Of a stretch of DNA of 64,000 nucleotides, positions 1-12,589 are shown in pieces. Below the pieces are notes generated by a model. The model had not been told where the DNA came from. It saw only the letters and a program-made list of their open reading frames with translations, and searched no databases. Numbering within the stretch: the first letter of the stretch is position 1; each line of letters begins with the position of its first letter. Position numbers and translations under genes: made by a program. Source of the stretch: Sipunculus nudus (lineage: Eukaryota > Annelida > Sipuncula > Golfingiida > Sipunculidae); NCBI GenBank assembly GCA_026874595.1, contig CM049308.1:24518367-24582366 (forward strand), in the 5' to 3' direction.

Positions 1-1345
1 AGTCACGTGACATATTGCCATGGCAACAAGTATTGGCCCTTTTGCCCTATAGACCTAAATGATTTACGGGGTCGTTTTTTAAATGATCTTGAAAGTTTCA
101 GATAAATTAAGTATAAATACAGTTAAGGAGTTTTAAACCGAAAGGCTACAAAGTAGATTCTAATTATGAACTTTAATATGATTGCCCAACCAAAATGCTA
201 TAGCCAAACATACATTTATTTAGAAAGCTTTCTTTTTTACCTTATCAGTCTTTCAAAAACCCCATCTTAGTATTCATCTATATAATGTGACGTAAAACAT
301 GTATACATGTTCGAAACTGTATACTATCTGGTGCATTGCGGAAATGAAATCATCCCTCGTATAATAAATGTAAAAACCTAATAAAAATCAATTGCAAAAT
401 AAAATCGATTTCCAGACGAATATCGAGTCAGAAGCTGTTCACTTTGATTCTTACTGAGGACCCTTTGCCTTAGATGTCTTACTATTTTTTCCAATGTCGG
501 TTGTTTTCCTTTGAATAATAAAACATAGTCAATGTATCGATACCGTGAAATCTGGCAATACAGATACGATATTTGACTTTGTATCGCGCTGTATCGGTGA
601 ACATCTGTATCGTTACAAAACTATATTTTCCAAACACTCGCAAAGCCGTGGCGAAGAGTGCATGGACAGAGGCTGCAGAAGAGGGAAGAGACAGCGGTAT
701 AGGGGTACTTGGTATGAAATTGGATGTTGAAGCCACACAAAGAAAATACAATCCTGTGAATTATTTTGACCAACTTTCAGGAATAATACGAACAGTTGCT
801 TTAATTCTTGAATGGTATATGTGAACAACACAAAATTATGCTCATTCTCAATCATATCTCTCTGTAAGTAAATTTTGCATTATTAACCAACGAAATGATT
901 TCTTTAAATGTGTCGAGGCAAAAGCAATGATTATTAACAATACCCACTGACCTGCTGCTTATTTAATAAAAAAATGATAGATAAAGAATAATTGCACCCA
1001 TCCCAAAACTCTTTTTGCGTGGTCTTGTATGAGAGTCCAAGCAGTATCAAAGGGATTAAATCCGGCACGCCTTGCTGTTTGTGACTGAAAATAATATTGT
1101 TGCCAGTAATATAAATATATATGTTTGATATTAAAGAGAAGTGCTCTCCAAATATATGGTAATCTATATAAGGACTTGGCCACGCAAATGTGCGATTGAG
1201 ATCACGTGTCAGCATGTAGATTAATTTAGATGAAAGGATGGTAATGCATAAATAAGGTTTATCGGTGACTATAGTAAAATGACATAACAATAAAACGAAA
1301 ATAAAATGAATCCACGTGTTCCTTTTACAAGAATGAGATAATGCT
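1..1345. other. Non-coding, nothing recognised
   Basis: No open frame here has codon structure, splice context or a recognisable motif. The only local oddity is a cluster of 'tatcg' words between about 532 and 615. Confidence 0.5.
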
Positions 1346-1349
1346 TAAC

Positions 1350-1685
1350 CATAATAGGCGAGATCTCGTGTAAAACGTTAAAGTATGCGTGATGTCGTGA
1401 CATTTACCATGAAATGTGCCGTTATTATCTCATGTTAATATGAGCAGTCGCATGGCATAACGTTCTAATGTCTGAGATTTCACGACCCAACGCGGATATA
1501 TATGAGGGGCTTTGCCATAACGATAAAATGCAAGATCTATGGTATAACCTTTTATTCGGGATATCGTGACAAAACGTTAATGCATGTTATCTCATGCAAT
1601 AACATTAATAACCGATAAACATGTCATTACGTTAATATGCGAGATCTCGTGCCGTAACGGTAATATGCGAAATCTCATGTTGTCA
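1350..1685. repeat. Degenerate tandem repeat, unit about 30-38 bp
   Basis: Phrases such as 'cgagatctcgtg', 'aaaacgttaa', 'cataacg' and 'ttatctcatg' recur in the same order about eight to ten times. The clearest units are at 1359-1395 and 1620-1685. The repeat contains the palindrome 'cgagatctcg'. Units differ a lot, so the array is old. No coding role is visible. Confidence 0.6.
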
Positions 1686-1689
1686 TTAG

Positions 1690-2420
1690 CCAAGGCGCAT
1701 AAAACAATCTTCTGTAGACCAGGTCTGGGTATATACAACTTGGCGAAGCGGTAAAATTTGATTTACGAATTCTTACTGAAGCACGATATAAGATGATTGA
1801 TGTAATGGAGAGGAAACCCTTCTGGTAGCTCAAATAATCGCTGATGCGGTCTACGTGCATGGCCAAGTCAGGAGAATACTCATTTTTACCGGAGCTACAT
1901 TTGACGCTCCAACCCTGTGTTTGCCCACAGACCGGTATATAAATTTGGTTAGATGGGTTTCGTCGGCCTGGTGCATCCTAATTTATGTCGCAGCAGCATA
2001 GAGTGAAATCAATCATGGTTCGAGGGCCGGAAATCAAGCCATTTGCTCGGCTCTCTAGCGCGCATTGGGTCCGCGTTAACTGGCACAGGAATATTAAGGT
2101 CTTCCAAGTTCCACATGCAAGCCAGCGATCAAGATCGTCCTGCCCCCGACCGGTAAATAACGATCACATGCTGATAGCTGTTAGTGCAGTCCTGATGTCC
2201 TGGGGGCACTTTCCAGCAGTCTTCTACTGCCCAAAGGCTACTTCCTGACCAAAGTGCTACTGGCCAGACAGCCATGTATCGCGAAAAGCTGGACAGAGCT
2301 CCAGTTGGCACGGTCAGACGTCTGTCTAAAAATGTTTGCCTGCAGAGACTTGGCTATTTAAGAGCAGGTGCCCATATTTTTTTGTCATAATATCTCTTGA
2401 CTGTTGAGTTTTCATGCTTA
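1690..2420. other. Non-coding, nothing recognised
   Basis: Mixed-composition sequence without a supported gene. The open frames on both strands lack splice or domain support. Confidence 0.4.
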
Positions 2421-2424
2421 GGAA

Positions 2425-3985
2425 GCCCTCCAGATTAGAGTTCTGCTATCCGGGAGGCTGTTGCGTACCGAGTTAACACAAATTGCAGTTCTGTTGTTAA
2501 GAAAGCTCCCATGGACACAGTCTTTGTGTCCAATAAATTCTCGTGTGCAGATCGCTGCTGTCCATGAAGATCTAATGCATGGACATAATTCTACCTCTTT
2601 GAAAGTTCTAACTGGTAGAGGTTTAACGTCCTTGAAATACTTACATACATTGTTCTGCTGCATACTAGCTATTACATTGTCCAGAATGCTCTGTCAGGAA
2701 GGTATAACGGACAAAGTTTATTCGAGTGTGCAGAAAGCCCTTGCAGAGCGCTTTTCACTGTCCAGAAAAACCTAGCGAAAAGAATTCTATACACTCAAAG
2801 AAGTTTTAAAGGGGAGAAAGCCGACCCTTCCAAAAGTTCTTCCTAGTTCTGTTGCCCAGAATGCTGACGTGAGTAGGGTTCTTCTGTACAGGAAGCACAA
2901 ATAGGCCAATACCCATTGTCCTTAATGCTCAAGAGGTTATTGTTCTATAATGTCCAGGACTCTCTAGTGGGAGACCTCTAACTTTGCTCTGCCAAGGCAG
3001 AGTAGAAATCTGTTGTACAGACATGTCTAGCGGGAAATGTTCTAATTCCAGGGACCTATAATGAAAGGATTTCTACTGTCCAGGAAGCTCAAGTGAGCGG
3101 ATTTCTATTTATAGGAAGCTCAAAATCTACAAATGTTTAAGTGGGCAGAGTACTGTTTAGAAAGCTCAAAGGGACAGAATTTTACTGTCCAGAAAGATTA
3201 AGTGAATAAATGTCTATTGTCCAGAATGCTCATGTGAGCAGAGTTCTATAGTCCGAGAAGCTCCGGAGGGCAGAGTTCTACTGTCCAGGAAGATCAAATA
3301 TTCGGATATTTATTGCCCATTATGTTCAAGTGAACAGATTTCTACGTTCCAGAAAGATCAAGTGGGCAGAGTTCTACTGTCCAGAAACCTCAAGTGGAAA
3401 GAATTCTAATGTCTAGAAAGCTCAAGTGGGAAGGGGTCTAATGTCCAGAAAGCTCACGTGGGCAGAGTTTTAATTCCAGAAAGCTGAAGTGGGCAGCGTT
3501 CTAATGTCCAGAAAGCTCAAGTGGGAAGAGGTCATATGTCCAGAAAGCTCAAGTGGGCAGAGTGCTACTGACCAGAAAGAACACGTAGGCAGAGGTCTAC
3601 TGACCAAAAAAGCTCAAATAGGAAGAGTTCTAATGTCCAGGAAGATCAACTGGGCAGAGTTCTACTGACCAGAAAGCCCCAGCGGGAAGAGGTCTATATA
3701 AGGTCCAGGAAGATCAAGTGGGAAGATGTCTACTGTTCAAGAAGTGGTAGCGGGCAAGACCCAGGAAGCTGAAAGTGGCAGAGTTGTTCTTTCCAGGGAA
3801 AACTAGCGGGTAAAATTCTGATGTACTAACATGTATAGCGGGAAAGGTTATATTTTTGGGAAACTGAATACGCTGATTTCTACTGTCCAGTCTTTAGCCG
3901 GCAAAGTTCTGTTGTCGAAAAAACCTCTTGCCTGCAGAATTTCTATCTCCAGATACCAGAAGCGCACTAGCGGGACCCCAAAGCA
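2425..3985. repeat. Long degenerate minisatellite, unit about 30-33 bp
   Basis: A unit like 'gtccagaaagctcaagtggg' followed by 'cagagttctact' recurs across roughly 1.5 kb. It is clearest between 2,800 and 3,790, where 'gtccag' or a close variant appears about every 30 bases. Both edges decay gradually, so the limits are approximate. Several short open frames run through it but reflect the repeat, not a gene. Confidence 0.85.
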
Positions 3986-4089
3986 CTGCATTTCTGTTCA
4001 AAATACTCTTGTTGGGATGGGCGAAAATGGCGTAGTATTGCGCAAGCTCGCCGACACCTGCTTGAATTAATGGTAATACGAGTCTTTAA

Positions 4090-5340
4090 TGGGTCAATTA
4101 GAAGGGGGTAAATATTGTCTTCCCTTGGATTCCAGGACCTGTGCTTATATATAAACAGCATCCCTCTAGGGACGACCAAACACAGCAATTCCCGCTCAAG
4201 AGGTCGCCGCCTGCATAAAGGAACGTTAAACCAAGAGAGTCAACGCATGAAATTAGACCACTTGTGTATTCGAGCCGTTCCAGTTAACAGTAGAGTGGGC
4301 TGCCTTTACAAGTGGATCAACATTACTCCGGGCTTGAGGAATATCTTATTTAAACGTCAAAACGATACATCCAGCCCTTGAAGAGTTACGTAGAAATTCA
4401 TCCAGTAAGCAAAACACTGCTTTAATTACAGCTCTGAGCTGCGTGTTAAATTTGTCCACAAACCATTTAGGATATGGAAATGAGGTTGGTAGCTGGCAGA
4501 CACTCAGCCCGGTCGTCAGCTTGCCTTATTCTGTTGAAATAATGGGGTCTGAAAAGGAATGATTTATCAAACTCGATTAAGCGCCTGGCCCGAGTCCCCC
4601 GAAGTGGCGTTTCAATCGCAGCACACCTGCACGTGGCTGTCATAGCAACGGGTTATCAGGCAAACAAATAATAGTTTGCATTAAACATGAGTGGTTCTCG
4701 GCCGCCCCCGTCTCTAATTGATACAGTTATGTTGTCCTTAATTTCCCTCAAAGAATGACCGGCCTTATGAGGCGTGTCGTAGTCTGAACGCGCTTATGAG
4801 TTGGAATAATGAATATGTGTTGCTTGTCATCGCAGCATAAAGTCAGTGATCACTAGGTTTGATAAGCCTGCACAGTCGCTTTGTCTTATTGAGACACCGG
4901 GGCCACGCAAATGGAACATATTTTCCTTTTGTGACATTTAAATGTTGAGTGAATTATGACAGTTCAATCGTTGCACCTGCACTTTCAAGGTTTTCAGACT
5001 ATTTGCCAGAACCCGCAGAAAGCTTTGATAACACAGGCCGACTTTGAATTGAGGAAAGCTGTTAAGATTCATTCAAGCAGAATAGCAATACAATTATAAA
5101 CAAATAAGAAACAACCTCTTTCGTGGTGTCTTTATCATAAACTGATTCAACATGCCGTGTCTGTGAAAAGGGCCCGTGTTTGGTATTCAATATACCTGCA
5201 GGGAAGGAGCTATTACAACCCCATGGGGTCAATTACCTCGTAAAAGATTCATGTGGGCCAAGTCTGCATGTCATCTATAACTCTCATGCAGCCCGTGAAA
5301 GAGTAGACTTATTTTTTATTTACCGCAAGGCACTTGTAGA
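4090..5340. promoter_or_regulatory. Putative non-coding regulatory island
   Basis: Higher-complexity, GC-balanced sequence with no long frame and no simple repeats, standing out from the AT-rich surroundings. It contains words typical of developmental enhancers, including homeodomain-like 'taattg' (4717), 'tttgcatt' (4675), an E-box 'cacctg' (4624) and GATA-type 'ttatca'. These words are short and could occur by chance. Calling it an enhancer is inference. Confidence 0.25.
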
Positions 5341-5375
5341 TATGTATTAAGGAAAGAAATATATCGGATTTTTTT

Positions 5376-5402
5376 ATTATATATATATATATATATATAT
5401 AT
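5376..5402. repeat. (AT)n microsatellite
   Basis: Uninterrupted AT dinucleotide run seen directly. Confidence 0.95.
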
Positions 5403-6149
5403 TATTTATTGATGTAAAGGACGAATACGCAATTATCGATGAATCAATACCTTCAGTGGAAAAAAATAATTTCATAAATCGACATACTAAATAATTTAAC
5501 AGAATATGGTTTATTTTGTTCATTTTGGAAAACATTGTCCTAAAGGTAATGACTAGTGAGAGTTTTATTAAAATATTTGATTAACTGCAAACGAGACTGC
5601 TTTTCCTTTCATTAATCTAAAGGCAATACAGTATACTTAGTATGTTCCTTTATATAACCACCGCAAGCTTTCAACGCCGCGCGTGGTTATTTCATACATC
5701 TTACAGGAAAATCTTGTTAACAAAATATTGATAGATTATTGGATTGGTATAATGAATTTAACAAAATGCCTCTCCAGGCCTTATTTAACAATGTATAAAA
5801 TATTTCATATACTAATTTATTGATTGCGAGGTTTACGTGCAGGTAATAATAGTTGTATATCTAAAATTAGCTTATACATGTATTAGCTCAAATTAGTTTA
5901 TACATACGTGATAAACACCATGGCTCCTTAAGTTAATCGAGTGAACCTGTACTTTGATAGGAGACAGCGAAAGAAGCAATGTACAAGGAAAAAAAGCAGT
6001 GACATTCCAAGCGAATTTATAGCCTGTAAACAAGTAATATGTGAGCAAATGAATAAAAGGACGCAATGTTTAACCAGGCATCCCTTATATATAGCCATTT
6101 TAGACGCAGCTCAAAAGACAAGATTCGCGACAGATGTTACTTAGGCACA

Positions 6150-6660
6150 GCGAGTCTCCCCATCACTGCTGCATTTTCCTCTGACAATAAGTACAACGGG
6201 GGGAAGGCGGCTGCATGAAAAGCCGGCGGGCTGAATGTCCATATTGAGACGGGCCCGCCCATGCGTGGTACAAAGCCATCTTATTTCTAACTGACTGAAC
6301 ATCATGCATAGCAGTCTATACCCATGCGGAAATCTCCACTCAGCTATACCGTGTGTGCGTATCGAATTAATCTAAATTAATTGTGCATATTTTTCTCGGG
6401 GTATATACTCCAAACACCGGATTACAGGAACTTTAAGACCTCCGTGTTTGTTGAACGGATTAAGAGTTGTCGCGGTCTGGATACATCTGTTTAAAGGTGT
6501 TTCTCCAGATTATTTTAACCTAATGGCCCCCAGTTATTCAGCAGGTTGATCTTACCACAAATGAAACATGAAAGGATTAACACTTGAAGACTTAATAGAG
6601 TTTCACCGGTCTGTGAGACGGATCTATAAGTTTCCCATCATTTTAGAGACTTATTAAGAG
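6150..6660. promoter_or_regulatory. Putative non-coding regulatory island
   Basis: GC-richer stretch (for example around 6195-6265 with 'gccggcgggc' and 'gggcccgccc') between AT-rich deserts, with no frame or repeat. Its complexity suggests constraint, but this cannot be tested from one sequence. Confidence 0.2.
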
Positions 6661-6734
6661 GAATCCAGGCTATAATAACAATTTAAACGAAGGAAAATTA
6701 TACATATATTAATATATTAATACCCACACAAACA

Positions 6735-6908
6735 CATATATCTGTATATATATATATATATATATATATAAATATATATACACGGACATTTGAAAAGTTT
6801 CTCAAATAAAAAAAAGGAACTTGTGTAAAACGGTTCCCATCTTATAATTTATATATATAGAGCATTTACCTAAACTGAATTATCTTATTCCCAATTCACT
6901 CTCCCACC

Positions 6909-6948
<40 letters not shown>

Positions 6949-6982
6949 CATACATACACACATACATATATGTATATATAAG

Positions 6983-7037
<55 letters not shown>

Positions 7038-7136
7038 CATAAACTGGCCAGTAGAAATATAAATGATGTTTCAGTAGCTTCAACCTCAACCTTATATATG
7101 TGCATTGAATGTATTTATATATTCTCCCTATATATA

Positions 7137-7198
<62 letters not shown>

Positions 7199-7693
7199 CA
7201 TGGTAGCTTAATTCTATATACATTGGCATACAATAATACAAGAATATAGCATTAAGGATAAAAAGCACAAGGGAGATGGTCCAAACACCTGGTGACAAAT
7301 TAAGCACCGCTGACGTGGTCTTCAGTTTATGCAGCTGTAATCTCATGAGTGTCATGGTGTGTATATATATATATATATATATCTAGAGCGTGAAGAATTT
7401 TCTTTTCATGGAATGAAGTGTAAAGTGACAATGTACTTTGATTCCCTGACTGAGGGTTAGATGGGGTTCTTATTATACAATACAATATGCGGTCTTCGTA
7501 TTGTATCTTTGGGAACACAAACATTTGTAATGGAGATGTTATTTTTTTGTGATCATCTTTGCAAAAAAAAAGGAGTTTTGAATGTAAAATATTTTAATTA
7601 GGGCAGCAATTCTTGATTATTAGCAGATTATAAAGTCCCGCGCCGCGTCCCCCACCCACTTATATATTTACTTTCAGACGGCATCAATACTTG

Positions 7694-7772
<79 letters not shown>

Positions 7773-7944
7773 TTGTGCATGCATGTGAATGTTTATATGT
7801 GTACATGTGATGGAAATTCAAATATGCAAGCAAGAAATGTATATATAGAGGAATGGAATCGATTTAAGTCTTATCAGGAGAAACACCAAATTAATCAATT
7901 ATAAATATATGAATTAATTATACATATATACATATTTATAAAAA

Positions 7945-7984
<40 letters not shown>

Positions 7985-7990
7985 ATTCAG
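6735..7990. repeat. Cluster of (AT)n, (CA)n and (GT)n microsatellites
   Basis: Seven or more separate AT runs lie at about 6745-6780, 6914-6944, 6986-7035, 7144-7195, 7362-7381, 7696-7769 and 7938-7960. The last is joined to a GT run at 7960-7984. Tyr-Ile-rich open frames here are just translations of these runs. Confidence 0.95.
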
Positions 7991-9534
7991 TGTATATATC
8001 TAGATATATGTCGCAAATGAGAAAACCCATCAATTTATTTTATTGAAATATTGATTACAAAGACAAAACCAATTGTATTTATAACTTTATGATTGAAACT
8101 TTTCCTATATAAAATACTGACATATTTACATACTTATTTAGAAATTGTACAAAAAAGCAAGATATTATCAACAATATATAATATATGTGTATATATATCC
8201 AACAAGTGCGTTATAAATGCATGTAAGAAAAACAGATTACACTTGCATGTAGATCGATTTATTTCATAATAAAAGTAAAGTGTTAGAACACCAAGGTCAA
8301 ATATATCTTAATTTTGGGAATGCAGAAAAACGTTTATCGTTTATATATATAGTTTTCATCGTGGCGGATTTGCCTTCAGGGGGAATTTGATAATTAATGG
8401 TACGCAGGAGGAATTTTCAAACCCCTGTGGTTACGGTATAGTATTAGGATTAGTCTAGTCTTATTGTAATATCACGTGGGAAATTTATAATTGAAAGTTA
8501 CCCGAGTCAAGTGTCAGAACATTTCCCCGGGGACAACTTCTAATTGCATATTCCCTGAATTTACACTATCAAAGAGGGGGGGGGGGTTACAATGTGTTAT
8601 GAGATTCGAAGAGATTTAATCAATCAATAGTATAGCTGCGATGTTATTTAATGCAACTGATGTAATTAAAAATGACCAAACATATACTTTCAATGAAACT
8701 ATTATTTCAGGTAATGCTGTATTTCGTCGATGATAATTATATATAGGGACTGCCTGGTTACATATATACGGACATCAGGAGGCAATTAATAAGTGTTATT
8801 GGTAAAAAAAGTGCAAATCTTGTTTAAAAGCAAAATGCTAAAGACAAAGGATGAATGGTGAATTATATTACACTAAAACTCCTATCGATTCGTTTAACAA
8901 AACACTCATAAGTAACAACCCGCCATCTCAAATGTCGAATCAATTGGATTGCAACTTTACAGTAAATAAACCGTCGTTTTATGATCATCCAATGATCTTC
9001 AAACTATTACAGTCTCCCAATCTTTAATCTATAATCTTCCAATAGCCCTTCCTTTAAGAACAAATAGGAAAAGAGAATGAAAACTCCATAGAGTCAAGAG
9101 TTCCGGCTTCCTATTCCCTTGAAGACGAAAGTGTGTCCGGGACAATATCGTACACTTTGAGGTCATCGAGTACACAGTATAAGCGCATGGTAAATACTTT
9201 CGTATCAACAAGTGACGTAAGCCTAACAACTTAAACGTTTGTCGTACTTTGTACATGTTTAGAGTTTTCTTTGATGGTTCATGTCTTTGTGCATAGAAAA
9301 GGCATGTTATGGTATATGGTATAGGAATGTTGAAAACAGATTTGACAGTTTGTCACGTTGTGTATTATAGTATAATAAAATGCACTTGTATATATAGCGA
9401 GTTTAAATGACCCTTAGGCGTACTCATTTATGTTTTCTACTCTCTCAGTGGCAATGTTTGTTTACTTTGTGTGATCATATTACTGTATTGTAATTTATAT
9501 TCCAACCGTATACATATGTATGCTTGGTTAATTG

Positions 9535-9535
<1 letters not shown>
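7991..9535. other. Non-coding, nothing recognised
   Basis: AT-rich sequence with a G run at about 8576-8586. No gene, RNA or repeat structure is supported. Confidence 0.4.

Positions 9536-9536
<1 letters not shown>

Positions 9537-9583
<47 letters not shown>
9537..9583. repeat. (AT)n microsatellite
   Basis: AT dinucleotide run seen directly. Confidence 0.95.
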
Positions 9584-9586
<3 letters not shown>

Positions 9587-9865
9587 TATGCGTGTTGAAT
9601 CGATCACATATATATGTATAATGACATAAACTTAGGGAAAGTCTGTCGTTTAATAAAAAATATTAATATATAAAATGGAGCATAATGCTCTCATTTGATA
9701 TATGTGATATGTCAAGCACACACATAAACACGTCTGTGTCATAATGTCTGTGTTTATGTCCATATATAGAGTATTTAATCAATATAGATTCATTAAGATT
9801 TAGCGGCATGTATCTAAATATGAAATCAATCTCATGCATGATTAAAGCAGACGTTTCATACCTTA

Positions 9866-10461
9866 TAGAACGTCGTTTATCCGAACATCGTTTATCCGAA
9901 GACTGTTTATAGGTAACTAAACATCTAATGTTTGATCATTTATCAGAACAAACAATTCCGACCATGCAGTTGATATAGGAGATCTTTTAAGTCCAAGAAA
10001 ACGCATAGAGAAAGCAGAAATACATCCGGCAATTAATTTTGTGCCCCTATACCATATAGGGCATATGAAAAACACCGCCCCGTAAGTTCATGTGGTCCTT
10101 GGTTCTCCATTAAGCAGGCAGTAGAGAGATAAATCAAATAAAATATGACACAAACCCGTAACTGTTGAATTATAGAGATAATAATTTTAAACAGAAAGGA
10201 TAATTAATTGATTATTCATTTTAATCGGATTTTTTTTATTAAATAACCTTCAATGACACTTGTTTTCATTTATTTCTCTCTTCATTTCTCCATGCATGCT
10301 TTCATTTATTTTGGTCCGTTATAGTATCTGATCACGCCCGGATAACGCCGTCCCAGCAGTTGGAATGCCAATCATAGTGATCCTGTGAACACGTTTATCC
10401 GAACGATTTTTTTGTTCGACCAGCCTTGTTTTCCCGAGCTGTTCTGATAAGCGACGTTTTA
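9866..10461. mobile_element. Non-autonomous DNA transposon with inverted ends (TA-flanked)
   Basis: The left end 'tagaacgtcgtttatccgaa' and the right end, read in reverse complement as 'taaaacgtcgcttatcagaa', match at 17 of 20 bases. Both begin with TA, as expected for a Tc1/mariner/pogo-type TA target. The subterminal word 'gtttatccgaa' is repeated at 9889-9899 and reappears inside at 10390-10400. There is no transposase frame, so it would depend on an autonomous relative. Superfamily assignment is by end structure only. Confidence 0.7.
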
Positions 10462-10753
10462 ATGATATTAATTTCCTCATTATAATAATAAAATAATATT
10501 ATTAAAATATAACGTTTTTAAAGTACTTGAGGCCCAAAGAGAGAAAACGGAACCCTCATTCAGCAGATAATATACAGCCCCCGTTCTTATTACTATATAT
10601 CGCATTAGCAAACCATATATACTTACTTTAATTTCAGCCCCATGCAAAATACATATTATCAATGGAATTTATTCTTAATATAATCCTTACATCTTTGTGC
10701 ATATGTTTATGGTCCAAGTTACATTTATTGCAACGGAACGTGTTAAAACACGA

Positions 10754-10773
10754 AGTTAAAACGCGTTTTAACT
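10754..10773. other. 20-bp perfect palindrome
   Basis: The sequence 'agttaaaacgcgttttaact' equals its own reverse complement, with centre ACGCGT. It is not inside a recognised element. Confidence 0.9.
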
Positions 10774-11119
10774 GTTTATTTTTACATCTGAGACAAACAA
10801 AGTAATCAGAGGATTATTATCCCACAGAACACGGTGTTTGGAGCAATTTAATACGAGAGCTTTCACACTGAGCAGTACCATTATGGACAACTTTTAAGAC
10901 AAGGTTCCGTGCTTTGCTTACCTGACTTATTTCATTATCTTTCGACATTCAACAAATTTTATAAACATATACGTCTAAGAAAGTATAAGATATATGTTTT
11001 CTGAAAGAATTTTGCGTTTGTGTCATAGGTACGCTTTAAACATGCATGGAGGAATGCTGGTGCACGACATTAAACAACAGGTCGTATATTTTTACGCATA
11101 ACTATATGGATGATGTACA

Positions 11120-12020
11120 TTCCATCGTGATGAAGATACTATTGAAGGTGAAAGAGAGTCTTGACGAACGATGTTACATATGTCAATAATACGGGTGAAG
11201 GGATCAAAGAAAAACCATAAAAGAACAACCATTATTGCTTTAGTCTTCACTTTCGCGGGCTTAACGTTATAGCCAGTTCCTTTGGAAAGTAAAGAAATTA
11301 CAAAGAAGGATGCTTCGAAAACACAATTAAGCCATCAAACAGCAGGCCAATTGTCCTTTAACAATAAGGAGATCAAAGCGCTTTTTGCATTGCCGTTAAT
11401 TTAATTAATGAGATAGCGGTACAACTTTAAGAGTCTATAGGATAAAGGGGGTATAACGCATGAGTTTCTAGGCCGGCGCCGGCATCTTGCGGTTTCATCC
11501 AAGGACGCTGTACGGGAATGCCTAATTTAACCCCCATCTCCAACCAGATGGTCTTGTCGCCAAGTGAAGCTATGCGAACTAATCTGTAGACCTACTTGAC
11601 TCCAACGCGTCGCCGGGAAAGCTACACAAAGACAAAGCCAGTTACACAGGATGTTGCTTCGCTACAAAGACAATGCAGTCAGCCAATAATTCTATGAAGA
11701 CACTACCGCAATGTCATGGGTGTCGGTGGAACACCTCTCATTTACATACGCCGTCCGGGAGGGGTGGGGTAGGGGCGGCCCCGGTTTTTAATGTGCGATC
11801 ACATTGATTATGTGTTAACTTCCGCAGCTTTTTAATCGCTCCAGGATTATGGCTTGGTTAAAACCTGTTGCCGCCTGACTTCACACAATAAATTAAAACG
11901 GGACACCGAAAGTAAGATGGATTGACTATACCACGGCCATATGGGATTAGTTACACATGACGTCACCTGAACTTTATGAGTGCAAGTTGCTGCTTGTGTT
12001 AACTTAAGGTTTAATCAAGA
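11120..12020. promoter_or_regulatory. Putative non-coding regulatory island
   Basis: Complex, frame-less sequence containing SOX-like 'aacaat' (11360), TCF/LEF-like 'atcaaag' (11373), the homeodomain-type cluster 'ttaatttaattaatgag' (11396) and the GC palindrome 'gccggcgccggc' (11472). The close spacing of these sites at 11,355-11,412 is enhancer-like. The function is inferred and untested. Confidence 0.3.
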
Positions 12021-12191
12021 CTGCATAGATATGATATTCTAACTTTATAACAATATTTTAAGTGGATCTCCAGTTGAGGGTTTAACGTACTTGGTCCTGA
12101 GAGTGAGCCAGAATCTATATACTGAGCTGTAAACGGTAACTGATCGCATGCATATAACAAACATTAACATGGATCTAAATATACAGTAAAG

Positions 12192-12292
<101 letters not shown>

Positions 12293-12398
12293 TTTGAGTT
12301 AAAGGCACATAAATATTTGCAAAATATGTGTATCATCTTACGCAATATTATTTCATCTTGCTTTAAAAAAAAGTTTCCCAGCAAAACTATTCTTGCTT

Positions 12399-12580
12399 GA
12401 AGCGGATCCAAGGGGGGGGGGGGGCGAGGGGGTCCATACCCCCCCCCCCCCCCACTTCCCCCACCCCTTATTATACGAAGCAACCTTTGTTAAGAGTTTC
12501 AGACACAATTTTGTGGCCTCAACCCCCTTTTCCTGCATTGGTTGGACCCCCATTTTCCTAAATCCTAGATCCGCCCCTGC
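12399..12580. mobile_element. hAT-like MITE with CAGGGGCGGATCC-type ends
   Basis: The right end, read in reverse complement, is 'caggggcggatctaggattt'. The left end keeps a degenerate 'agcggatccaagggg'. The interior holds a long G run (12413-12422) and a long C run (12440-12453). The same end and G/C interior recur at 36,735. Ends of this type are known from non-autonomous hAT families in invertebrates, but target-site duplications were not clear. Confidence 0.6.
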
Positions 12581-12589
12581 TTGCACATT

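Noticed and set aside
6880-7355. Open frames rich in Tyr-Ile
   Set aside because: They are translations of (AT)n tracts. The same applies to similar frames at 12,045-12,483, 23,606-23,848, 24,323-24,763, 38,000-38,182 and 45,543-45,815.
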